DNA from: Loripinus fragilis
Taxonomy: Eukaryota; Mollusca; Bivalvia; Lucinida; Lucinidae
DNA length: 64,000 nucleotides
Assembly: GCA_964019695.1 (NCBI GenBank)
Contig: OZ026522.1
Coordinates: 62,395,811 to 62,459,810 of the forward strand
Reading direction: 5' to 3'
Shown here: positions 23,750 to 37,159 of the stretch, piece by piece
How positions within the stretch are numbered: the stretch's first letter is position 1
Layout: each line of letters begins with the position of its first letter
Made by a program: the position numbers and the translations under genes
The notes under the pieces: model-generated
The model's input: the letters and a program-made list of their open reading frames with translations, nothing else
The model's database searches: none
Told to the model about the DNA's origin: nothing

Positions 23750-26700
23750 CTAGTGAGACCATCTACAATAATAAAAAAACAGCATAAGCATTGCATAGTT
23801 TGGAAAAATAATAATTAAAGTATATATAAATTGGTATATTATTATGTAGGAATGTCCATAGTATAAAAAAAGTACTCAAGATACAACCTTCGACTAACCA
23901 AAAATGTTGTTGTGTCATTTGTGTTTGTTATGATTTGTACTTATCTGTGTGAATTTGTTGTATGTATGTATGTATGTATGTATGTATGTATGTATGTATG
24001 TATGTATGTATGTATGTATGTATGTATGTATGTATGTATGTATGTATGTATGTATCAGCGCTGTTGTTGAAACTCATTGGGAATGTTTTACAGATAAGAA
24101 GACGTCCCTACAGTCTGCTTGTGAAAACATATGAAGGCATTACATAGGTACTTATTGGGTAATACAATAGAAAGATATGGAGCAGCAATAGGGTCTTTCT
24201 ATTCTGTAACATACAGGCTAATATGTCGAAGAAAGCCACGATTAGTTTCAATCTTCGCTACACTATATGTTGCTCTGTGAACATATATTGTTTTTATGAT
24301 TGACAAAGGTTTGACCAATTGACATCATATTTTTGCACGTTCATTTGTGCCTGTCTACACGTCTTCTTTGCAATTGCTTCAGCGTTGCCATGGTATGAGA
24401 GGAAGCAGGTGTGAGTTTATGTGTATGCTCGTCAGCCATATGAACTATACAGTAAATTGCATCCATCATTGTATCCTTGATCCATGAGCTATAGCTCGTA
24501 GATTATCTTACGTACATGTGAACAAACATGGTATTACTATTTTATGCCACCTACATCAGTGTAGACCTTGCACATCATGAGCTTTTTCCTACATTAGTTG
24601 GTAAGGGTGGTATACAATCTGTTGTTACATTTTGGGAAAGGACTATCTAATGTTGTCACAACTTGTGTACAATCCCTTTGTATGTTTATGCAATAAAAAC
24701 TATTTAATCTAATCATGATACTTACAGTGATAGATCTGTGAAATGTAACACGATCACCATCAATAACCATATATAGAACGAGGCAGCAGTTGATGTAGCT
24801 AAACTCTTGGAATTTGTACCACTAGATCTTGAATCTAAAAATGAGAAATAAATACATATTGTTTTGAAAATTTAAATATATTGCATAAACATATATGTCA
24901 AAATAATCAGTCACTCAATTTAAATGAAAGATTTATGGAAGAAATATAGTTGACCCTGCACATTCGAATTTAGTACTTGCATTGTCGAACAATGACTGCT
25001 TGGGCGACCCTATATAAATTAAAAGACATACAAGAAATTTCGCTACCTTCGCTGCTAACATACACAAAGTATGGGTGAAGATGAATACTCAGACCAAAAC
25101 TGAGATCTCTATCCTAATCTGAGCCTTCGCAGCCCACCCGATTTATACCAAAATTTAATGTGCTTGCCCAATATACTGTGAGCCACACAGTCGGGCATCT
25201 CAACAGGGTCTGCATTGTTTGTTACATGCATCATAAACGACACATTAAGCAACTAGCGAGAACAATCAAATTTGAACGTCACTCCAACATGATGAACTAG
25301 TAATGATGGAAAGTTTTATTGAACATACACGTCAAAGTTAAAATATTTGGCTTTGAAAACAAAACATACAATATCTGTGCTCTCTTTTGGCCGTAGTGAG
25401 AGAGGCAGTGCTATCTGCATTTCTTTTTTGTCATAAAAAATTGTTCATCTTCCTTTTTCTTTAAACGTTTTGCTTTTTCTGCCAAATATCTCTTTTAATT
25501 TAACAGTTTTCTTATGTTTAAGACGCATTTTCTATCTTAACCCATATAAGCTTGATACCAGTTTAATGAGATATCAGCAAACAGCACAGATCTGCTGATA
25601 AGCATGCTGCAGATTGCACAAAAGCTGTATGCTGGGGCGTAAAGTGATCTGTGAAAGTATGTGCATGAAGTAATGGCTAATTGCTTGTTCAAGCTTGCCC
25701 AGGAAAACAGTTTGGTTAGGTGAACTGACCGTCCCACCATGACCATAGCTGTTGACTTGGGACGTAAAACAACAAGACAAACATATGATCTATAGATGTG
25801 AAACATATAAATTGTTCATACAAGATTGTGGTTAAATGTATCTGTCTCCTTGAGAAAAAAACATAATTTTGTTTATACAGGGAAAATTCATGGAAGTAAG
25901 AGCTTTTGAAAGATATATCCCATTATACTCGCTCAATACAATTACTTTTTTACCCTTATTGTTAAAACTATTTGACTTACCCCTGCCTCCAGAAGTATGT
26001 GACTTTCTTAAAGAATTTAATTTATTGTAGTCTTTCTGTGGTACATCTGAAATGCAGAATTGAATAAGCTTAATGTGATATCGCATATGTGTGAAGAAAT
26101 ACTTTTTAGTTGTGATTGCAGATATTGTGCTTATATTGCTGGTGTATGGTCTGAACTTTCACTGAGTTACATATCTTGTGCGTACTGGAAGTGAATCCTT
26201 TCGAAAATCTGCGTTTGTTTGCCATATGTTTCATTGGGTAGCGATAAAACACGCATCCAACTCTCATGGACCGTCTACCCATATCATTATTAAAGGACTG
26301 GGCTGATTTGCATATGAGAACCTTTTTATTATGAAGTCAATGTACATTAAATTCAGTTTGAATAGAGGATCTTACATGAGTGCTCTTTTTATTATTGAAT
26401 TTATTAAATCAGTTGAGAAAAAAAAGATCAAATGCGAGGCTTGCTGAGCATTTAATCATTTTTCTCAACAAGTTTATCTCAATAATACAGGACTACGAAT
26501 GTTAGATCTTTATAAATCCATGCTAGTGGTCCTTTAACTCATTCAAACAAGGCATGGTCTAATTGATCTAACAGAAACGTTCCAAATCAAGTTTCATTAT
26601 CATTTATGTCACGATAATAAGCTGACCCCAACGACATATTTCAAAAATGCTATAATTTGATAATTTTGACCAGCAGACCTGTAATAAAAGATTGACCATC

Positions 26701-29700
26701 CTTAAATGTGACGTGTACAACAAGTCTAGTATGTTAATTTTACAAGTCAAATCTAAAGATGTTTCGTTTCATTTATCATTTTGACCTACATGGCCCAAAT
26801 AAAAAACTCAGTATATGGATATACATTATATACGATGAAACTGTGTTTCGCTCGCCAGATTATTTGTAAGGAAACTAGTTCGATTGCACGTACATTTAGC
26901 CCAATTAAAATTGATTAAGATGTTTATGGAAAGAGTTATGCTAACAATTAAATAAAGTAAATATTTTTTTTTTCAAAATACTTCCTTCTTACGACGATTA
27001 TCACGTCATATCGTGGCTGTATATTTTCCCTGCATAAGTATTGCTGTTATGTTGACATGGTTTCTCAAACGGTCGGATTCTCCAAATCTGACAACGTTTT
27101 TTGTTTGTTTGTTTTTTCTAGGGGAGAGAGGATCCAAATATCAATTTAAGCGGGCCATCATCGGCCCGCCAGCGAAACGACATTTTAATGGCATTTCGCT
27201 GGCGTGCCGTTGATGATTCAACATTGAATGCTGGCTTAGTAGCTTTTAGGATTTAGAGAATTTTAAAGGATCCTGTCCAGTATTGCAAAGAAACCCTATA
27301 TTTTTCAGAGGGGGGGCCCCCTGTCCCCCTCTGGATCTGCGCATGCCACAACATATATTTTGGCTAAGAAATAAGAAAAACAATTACGCACCCTTATCTG
27401 GAGGCCTGCAGTGTCAAATTGTTGTCTTTTACTAAGTAGTAAACAGTAGGTAGAAAATCAATCAAGAATCTAATAATTGAAATGTCAGTAATATAAAAGT
27501 GTCCTAGAAGTAATGGCTTTCTACAAGGATTTGTCTGGCCTGAGGGTTAATGACAAAAGTTCGTGAATATGTATCTATTTAAATGTAAACACAGAATGTG
27601 CCATATTGAACTTTACATGCTCTTATAAGTAAATACTGAGTAATTTGTAAGTAGTGTATGCATAACCAACATTTGATTTCCAGCCAGTCCTTTAATGTTT
27701 TTTTCATTATTTAAATGGATTCAGACAGAGGATGGAAAGCAATATGGATCCTGATTAGTTGGATTTGATCGTCACTATTTCAAGAAGTAAGTGAATATGA
27801 CCGGGAAATGCCACATTCACACACTACAGACCAACCCAATGATTCGTGAGGAAGAGACACAGGCCACTAACAGCCACAGGACAGCAAGACGACAAATAAA
27901 GTAAAGTAACCAGCTCTCTCACTTTCTCAGCGAGATGATTGAAAACTAGAAAGGACACTTAGTACTGCATAATGGAACAAGGGACTAAAAACAAAGCCCC
28001 AACAAACAATGGAAGAAACAATAAACAGAATTAACAATGAATCAAGTATAACAGAACAACCACCTAAAACGAACAGCCAAAGCCACCAGGGTAGGGTCTT
28101 ACTGGCCAAGCCTGCACCCTACAGCCTGCTGTTGTTTAAACACAATAATTGTTTTAGCTTTCATGGCGGCTTCCCAGCTTATGCTGTGCATATCACAGAG
28201 AAACAATCTAATCACATTAACATACTATGATATAATACAGAACAGATCCCATGACTCACAGATAGGTAGAGCTAAAGAAACACCTCATGCTGAGCCACAG
28301 TTGGCCCAGCCAAAAACAAGCATCAGGCAAGAACACGATTATCATTTGTTAACACAAATTTTATACACGCAGTACAATATATACTGAACGAAACTTCTAA
28401 ACCGCCAGTTAACACAACACATTTTTCAATATAGCTCATTTATTATTAAACTGTTTTACATGATATTTAACATAGTATATTTGGGCACATGTATCCGTCG
28501 AATGAACATTACAAAGTTTGATTCAATAAGGACGTTCATTTATGCGTAATGGTAGAGTACTCATACCTGTTTTGCACGTGGCACACGATGCTAAATGTTT
28601 TTTTCGCCTTTTGTGTACTCGCATTTTTATCGACAACTATCGGACAACTTTATTTTATCACAAAAATAACAACGTTTGGGTTGAATGAGTATAAAGTAGA
28701 TGGGTCAGGCTGTGGGTTCAATCGAAATAGGGGCCTCGCTCAGACTGATTCATAATTTATCACAAAGTTTGGCATGTTTTGATAGAGCCAACAGTTTACA
28801 CCACATCCTATCGGTCATTTTTCATTTTTGCACGTGTATGACAAGAAAAATCGACAAAAACTGAGTATTGCGTATGTCATAAAATGTCCTGTATAGTCCA
28901 CCATACTTTGGTGCGGTGATGCACAAATGCTGCATTGGACCGTCGGAAGTGTCGAGATTGGTATGCTGTACACGTTAAATGTGTGACGGATGTTTCAATA
29001 ATTTTGTCGATAAAAAACATTTCATCACCATAAACACATTTCTGTGTCCATTTTAATAATGTCCATTGACAGCACCAGAAAGTTCCAATAATATTGTGGA
29101 CAAATACATGTCATCTCCATAAAGCATTTTTGTGTTGTTTTATGTCATATGGTGTTCAATAGGAACATTTTGGATTACCTGAAAATTCCTACTTAATAAA
29201 AGCGAAACCCAAAAATGTTCAATAATGTCCATTTATAACACCATAAAGTTGGTGTTTTTCACTTAAGGTCCATGGAATACTTGATTTTAAGCGGTTAGTT
29301 CAATTTTAGTGTTTGTGTGAAAATGATTTTTTTATGCGATAGTGCCTTTATACAGTCTATCAATTGAGCATGTTAATTTCAATTTATGAAAATGAAATTT
29401 TGACAGGTTCAGTTTAATTAATTTTTCCATATTTAGTGTAAATTATAGCCATTTATGTATCATATATGTTAAGATATTTGAGAAAATATTGAGTGGCGGT
29501 TTAGAAGTTTGGCTCAGTATATAATCTGAAAATAAATAGACTTCACGTATTTGATAAAATTCAGCCAAAGGAAAGTTACGGTAACCATATATTCGAGTTT
29601 TACCAAATTTTCATGTAGGCGGAAAATGGGTGACTCACCTAGTTGATTTCTCAGTGTGTTATCAATTTCCACGATCTTCCAGTTTGTTTTTTCTCTTTCC

Positions 29701-32700
29701 CAAGCTAGAGTAAACAAATATAGAGAAGTTCTTAAACATTGCGTGCTGTCATTAATAAACGACAACTGTTTCTGTTAAATGACACAGGCATGCACCAAGC
29801 TGCCCAACTGCTCTGGATTATCAGTGCCAGTGATGTCCTCTATCAAAATAATTAAACGCTTTCAACACTATACACTTGAAAACAGGGTTTCACAAACAAT
29901 TAAGGTCCATTTGAGATGACTCATATTAGCCATCTCAACTGGATCTAAATTCTTTGTTAATGTTTTATTTGTTTTTTTTTTGTTTTTATATTGACATTTT
30001 ATTTAGTTAAATTTGGTTTAAATTTTATTCCGTTGTATGCATACATAATAGCAAAATTACTAGCGCTTAAAATACAGTTAAAATTTTTATACAAAAGGGA
30101 TTCAGATACTTTAGAAAGTGGTTATTTGCATACATTCGAATCGTTAGTTTAAAGATTTTAGCATGTCCACGCAGCTGAACAGGTATATTAAAGTTTTACT
30201 TGGTATCCTTATTGTGTGCTTTATTCATGTCAATATAATCCTCAATTATGTCGTCTTTTTATGGTATCTTGAGTGTCCTTTATAGCAGAAATTACAGGTT
30301 AGATTGCAATAACTAACAATTTTAGCTCCTAAAATGACTGTAATAACTATTAATAATACATACTGCGATTACTAGGCTGCAGTGTTCTGTAGCACCACAT
30401 AGGTGTTTACACTGATGCACATATGCCATTTTAAGACGTAAGGAGAAAGTGGATAGAATACCAAAGACAATCTGTTCTGTATGTAGCATCACTGTAACCT
30501 TCTGAAGTTGTAGGCACCAACATCATATTAACCCATTTAAGCGGAATGAGATTTCCCTTCATTAACAAATGAGCTGTCTATTTCCATTTTAAGGGTTGTG
30601 GACTGGCAGTTTTCCTTTTCATTCAAATTTTAAAAGAACATTATGTAAGCAAAAAATAGAGACCCTGATCAGACGCCGCCTTCTATAGGGTACAGTCACA
30701 TCAAAACTCATTTTACGTGAATAGATCAACAAAAACAAAACCAACACCTTAGACGGGACAGCAGCCTAATCATTCGGGAGTGGGGTGGGGGTGGGGAGGG
30801 CTTAAATGCCTTTAACTGGCGCCAATCTTTGCACTCGATTTTGTTATTACTAATACATAATTTTTTTTAGCTAGCATGGAGGCTTCCTAACTTATGCAAT
30901 GTGTCATCTCGGAGAAACAATCGAATCAAATTAATACACTATGATGAAACGAAGAAAAGGTCTCATCAGGCACCAACCAACGGATTAAGCTTTATGTCAG
31001 GGACGTCATTGAGTCTGAGGCCTGACCCACCGTCGTGCATTTTAGAGGAATTAAAGAGAAAACCAAAATCATAAACAGTGATTGGGTTTCCAACCAGGCA
31101 TCAGACTGTCGTATGATATCCATGTTGTATCCTACTCTTTTAATCGTTTAATAATATCTTTTAAATTGATCACTAAAATTAGGCTTTCCAACAATGATTT
31201 TAAATTTATAAACTAAATCACCATAAAACAGGTTCTACTATGCCTTGTTGCAGACGAGTCTTTAAACAAATATGATAACAATCAACTCTGAGTGTTAGTA
31301 ATAAAATTTTAAAAAAGCTTTACGAAGTTTATGGTATCGATAACCTTGTTTTAGTAACTAAGAAGTCAAAAATGTGTTTCTGTTGTTGAAGTCATCATCA
31401 TAAGACCATACTCATGCAAAACTTATAAGTTGTGAAATGTACACACCGTAGGAAGTGGTGGGAGGAACATGTCCATCAAGAAATGGAAAATTAACTATTT
31501 CAAAATTTAAATTGTCCTGTTTATCATAAATACATTTGACCAAATTAATTACTATAATTCACAGGATACAGTAGTACGCCAAACAATTCAAATGAGGTAG
31601 TTGTTCTGGTTAACCAAGGACCTCTGACGGTGGTAATGGGAATCACAGTGTATCACTGCCTATAATTTTGACAAAAATTAAAGTCGATCAAATGCTTCCA
31701 GCTTTATATATAAGCTCGCTGTTGGTCTCTATTTTAAGATGTTGCATTTGATTTCATATTTACATGAATGTACGGCTTTATTTTGGGGCTAAAATGGTCA
31801 CTTGTCGTATTATACATATAGGAAATAGAAATATATTTTTAAAATATCGTTCCCCCCCCAGTCCCAACTAATCCTTTTTCAAGTAAGTGTGTTCTCATAT
31901 TTCACATAATATATGCGGTATATGTGAAAAGCTAGTTGGGACTCGGGGGAATGATATCCCACAGCCCTAAATGTGACGTCTGGGCGCACCCAAACATTAG
32001 CATTTGGATTTTTTGATGTGCTCTCTTGAAAATCTTTTTTATCCTGTACAATGAAATAATTAGTACAAGTAAGTTTCCTTTTCATAACCCTTTAGTTGTG
32101 AAATATTACAACGTTTTTAGTATATTTTTCTTTAGATTATGAAAATTGTCCTTTTACTTAATTCAGTTGGTAGATTATTTTGCACATATACTGTATTTAA
32201 CCAATATACATAAACTACATGGCCCTTGACTAGGGTGGAGTTCGGGCTTTAACCATAGAGACTATAGTTGCTCTTCTGACTGTCAGTGTTCCTCCCCCTA
32301 AAACAGTCAACCAAGCAAAGCCATCGATACAAAACATACAGGTTTCCGGCAATTCCAAGTTTGCATTGGAGGACGAGAACCAATCAACTATGGTCCTCCC
32401 ACAGATTTGGCCTGGTTTTTCTAGTGTAACCAGACATGAGCAGTGCATAAAACCAAAGAGAGTTTTATCGCTCTATAGTCCGCCTAAAGGGACCAGACTA
32501 TAGTCTGGGTAATGCACGAACTCCGCTAGTGTACTTTATGCATGGATGAATGGTTATAGTACATTGCTGCATAATATTGCATGGGGTAAATACATTGTCA
32601 TAAAGGTTGAATTTGGACTACAGTTGCACTTCAAAATAGTTCTAAACAAATCAGATAGAAAAAAACAACAACAAAAATAATCATTAAAATGCTCATGATT

Positions 32701-35700
32701 TTGGACTTTAAAATACTTTCGCTGTGATTTGTAATCTAGTATTGATGATTTAATACCCTTACACATGAAAATAATTGATGTTTTTGGTGAAGTCAAATTT
32801 TGCAACCTCTACCCCCTTTGGTAGCGTCTCCTGTTTTGTTGTAGGGGTCTGTCTGCCTAATTATAACCTTAATTCGTTCCTAATACATCAAGCGTCCTAT
32901 TCAAAAGAATACCAGTGATACTTTATGCATTTGGAAGTTTTGAGAGCATTTGAAAAATAGGCAGATACCCTATCAGAGTGTCAGAAGTCCTTTAAATAAT
33001 GTACCTTACAGGATACAGTAACACATCACTTAATTTAATCAAATATTTTACACAATAGTTATGCATTTAATTACTTATCTCATACGTTACTGTCACACAT
33101 GAGCTTATTTTATGCACATAGTTTATATGCTGTACACGTTTAAATACGAGTATTGTACCTCATTAGATTTCGCCATACATAAACGTATTTTAATCACAAT
33201 TAGTTTATTTATAGTTCCTATATTGTATACAAACACAGGTTGCAGGGCACACTTAAGCTTATCTTAAATGGCTTATTTATATGTTTGACCAATTTGAATA
33301 CTTTACACCACCAGATACAGTTACTCGTAAAACAAATATCATATGAGTCGCGACACGAGATTTCCAACAATGTGATATGTGTGACCATCAAAGCCTCAGA
33401 TCAGCCTGTGCATAAGCCCAGTCTGAATAGAGCCTTTGCTAGTCGCTTGAATATTTTATGAGTGTTATGCTGCTGACTGAACACCATTTTGAGTTCCTAA
33501 GTTTAACGGGGGGGGGGGGGGCTGCAAAGGCTCGTCAGAGTCTACACATTGTTTAATCCCTTCAGTAAAATTATTTTACTGACCGTTCCAAGGCGGTACT
33601 TCTTTTGTGGGTCCTAAAAGTTATGTTATTTGTGTTTCATGTCTGTCATGATGTCTTGTCTGTTCCATGCAGCCTCGTGGTCCTGCTGGGATGTGGTGTT
33701 TTTTGTGTATATGGTGTCCTGGGTCGGTTGTGGTATATGGTAGTATCGATTCCTGATGTTTCCCTTCTTATTTACTTTGAATGTACCAATAGAGCTACAT
33801 CATGATGCATGTTTAACCTACAATCAAGATCACAGCTGTGGTTTTGCCACATATGTAAAGGTAGGTGCTCCCACAAATAAACATTTATTGCCTACTTCAG
33901 TGTAGGAAGGCTGCTAATTACGCTGCTAAGTATTATCCCTCAATAGATGGAGTACCTTCAAGACCCTTGTTTTTTAGACACATAAGCTAAACCTACACCC
34001 TAACCATACCCATATCATACCCAGGAGTATAACAGGAGTATAACAATAGTGCCAATTCATGTCCTCAGTAAAAAGCAAGTGGTTATGATCAGGCATGAGA
34101 TATAGGATTGCCAAGTACAAACCTTGACTATGGAAATAATAACAATATTAAATGCATGTACAATGCGAATTTTTACTTAAACCTTTTTTTTTCACACAGC
34201 AGATCGCTGATTTTACCCATATGAGAAAATTATATCTCACTGCCCCAAACCTACCTGTAAGAAATATATAAAACTAACAGACGCACATTGAACCGTGACG
34301 TCACTGTACTGTTAAAATGACGTCAACATGTCACATGTATATCGCATCTCGGCGTATTTAGGATTTTCTGGAAGCCTTTTTTCATGTTTTTTTTTCAAAT
34401 TTATACTACGTAAAATGTTTTAGGAACGTATTTTTAATTAACATACGAGGTCTTGCCGAAATCATTGTACCGTTCAGGGGTTATGGCAGACGTTCACAAA
34501 ATCAGGTTATGATTAAAAGAGAATGACAGACTGATGAAGTTCTACTTTCATTTTCATAAATAAGTGTTTTAAGTTTTGATAAAATTGCGTTACAATGGAT
34601 TGGTTCAATAGATGTAATATTTTAGGTTCAGTTTTGCGTTAGAAGTTTGTTTGTTTGATTTGATTCTTTACGTCCACTCAACAATCTTTCAGTTATGCGG
34701 GACGGTTCTTCCTGGGTTTAACCAGTACTAAGCTAGGATAAATGTGTCTTGCTCAAGGACCACAACGCAGTGACGCTGGTTAGGCTCGAACCCGCTACCC
34801 TTCGGTCTCGAGTCAAGCACTCTACCACTGAGCCACTGCGCTCCCCTTGCGTTAGAAGTGTGATTCAATATAGTAGTGAACAAGAAAAAGAAACCACAAT
34901 TGGTTTGAGGATGGGATAGAAAAATCCGACCCTCGTGGTCACCACTTGTCATCACTCGGCAAGCCTTGTGATTTTGATAGTTCTTATAAACTTTCTGTGA
35001 TGTGATCACGATAATATCTGCAAAAAATTGGAGTTAACCTGCCTAGATACAACGTACATTCAAACCATCTCCATTGCATACTTACCATCACAATCTCCTT
35101 TTTGTCCCTTTGCCCCTCTTAGTCCAACTGGTCCACGAGGACCCATCTGGCCTTTCAATCCAAAACCTAAATACAAATTCAAGAAGCTTACTGAAAGGAG
35201 TTACATATAAAATATATGTAGTTTCTAAAACGTTTAAGTTGCGCCTATTTAGAAGGATATTAAAATATAATATTCCGAACGCACACTCTCAATAAGTGAC
35301 ATATTGATGTTTCAAAGATAGATGAGAATCGTTGTAAACAAACACTGGCGAGTTTACCTTCTTATGGGGCATACAGGTAGTCTCAGTTTACAGTTATAAT
35401 GAATCTACCACTGAATACTGCATATGCGCGTGGTAGTGAATACGTACTCTTCACCTTTTCAGAAGAAATACAGAATCGTCTCATTACTGTGCATCTTTGA
35501 AACATCTGTTTAAACTAATACTATACACAAACATAAACTAAAACCAACTGCTAATTGGTCACCTTACATTTTTACGCTAGTTTAGAAAGTGATACGTAGG
35601 GTATACATTTCATTTTTTAAGTGAAGCAATACTTTGCCTAGACTCTGCAAGTTATTTCATTTAAAAATGACGTGTACTTCTTGCATGGACGAAGTTAGAG

Positions 35701-37102
35701 AAAGGTATCCCCATTTCAAAAAGTCACACTTTTTCTACGATATAAACCATAACACAAATTAACGTTTTTGTTTGCTTGAAGATGTTACTGGCTAGCGTGA
35801 TATAAGAAGAATAAACCTCAAAAGTTTTGATTTCATGGGACTCTTTAGTTTTGCTACTCAACAACATTAGACAACACTTTTAGCAGGTTAATCATTAAAA
35901 TTCAGCTTTAAGCTTGCGATTTACACAGATACTTTGCACTGCTCTGTACGCTTTATTATCAGCGATACGGCATTGAAATTTTCAGCAATTATTCATTATC
36001 ACCAGACGTCACCATCCATTCTTTGAAAATTGAAAAAAAACAAAAATATAATGCTACCAAATCGATTTTTAAACTCTAACATTGAAACCGGAAGTGTACA
36101 GTAGTCATAAAACAATAATGGCCAAAAAATGGACTAATAAAGTTAATCAAGTTCTACTGTGTTTGACCTACAGTGTTCAAATATAATTAAGTGCATTTAA
36201 CAAGTTTACCAGGAAATACTGGTGAATTTCAAAAAAACTTGATTTTTTTTCGAAAAATGCAACAATTTAGAAATGCGTAAAAAATCTACCATAGGCAAAA
36301 TTTCAATTGTTTAGTGTTTTTCAAGTCGGACAGACCAGTTTGTAACCATCTAAACGTCAATTTTATAAAAACTACTCTCAGAACTATTTTTTCCTAAAAA
36401 AATACGATTTTTGCATTTTTAACCCAAAAAACTTTGAAGTAAAAGAAAACTGTTCAAAAACACTGCTAAACGTTTGCCCATTAAAATACACATATTTAGG
36501 CATAAAATCATTTCAATTTTATTAGCGTTTGGTCAGAAATGATGAGTTTGAAAAGTGACCAATTAGAACTTGGTTTTAGTATATAATGAGTTGCTTTAAT
36601 AGACTTCAGGGGCGTAGCTAGCATAAAATTCAAAGTATGCACGTGTGTAACAGGCTGAATGCATTCAAAAAGGGAACTTACATAAACAGCGTAGATCCAG
36701 ATGAGACGCCACAAAACGTGGCGTCTCATCAGGGTGATGCACTATTTGCCAAGATAATCGGTAGATTATAAAAAAATCGTATATGACCTGGCCCTCACTC
36801 ACTTTGCGTTAATTGGTGATAAATCCTCACAATTTCATCACAAATTCTGTTAAAATAAGATTTATAGAGATTAATATTGCTTCTACGCACACGTTTTGTA
36901 CACGTAAAATCAAGAATCCATCAGAACTGTGATAGAATGTTCCCATATTTTTGGTCCAAATGTGTACGTAATTGCGTTTTTGTGTATATGTAGCTACGCC
37001 CCTGGACTTGATATTGTTATTATCCTTAAGTACAAAGCACGTACATATATTAGAAATGTTAACAATAAAATGATATCGAAGGTATATATCAGCTCATAAT
37101 AT

Positions 37103-37159
<57 letters not shown>

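Noticed and set aside
23949..24147. Open frames of repeated Met-Tyr-Val-Cys
   Set aside because: A direct translation of the TATG microsatellite in more than one frame.
25537..25806. Minus-strand frames of 89 and 68 codons in the collagen-like gene
   Set aside because: They overlap in different registers, lack splice sites that keep phase 1, and contain a repeat-like phrase (TTTTACGTCCCAAG). Not an exon.
32812..32842. 18-nt candidate micro-exon on the minus strand (GDATKG)
   Set aside because: Phases would fit, but the residues do not form Gly-X-Y and the splice sites are weak. Such a short match is expected by chance.
34770..34846. Possible tRNA gene on the minus strand
   Set aside because: A- and B-box words are present, but the element continues into a SINE body and tail with a target duplication, and no full cloverleaf is apparent.
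34728..35009. 93-codon minus-strand frame containing [16 protein letters not shown]
   Set aside because: This wording is the known chance translation of tRNA-type SINEs. The element boundaries and target duplication explain it.
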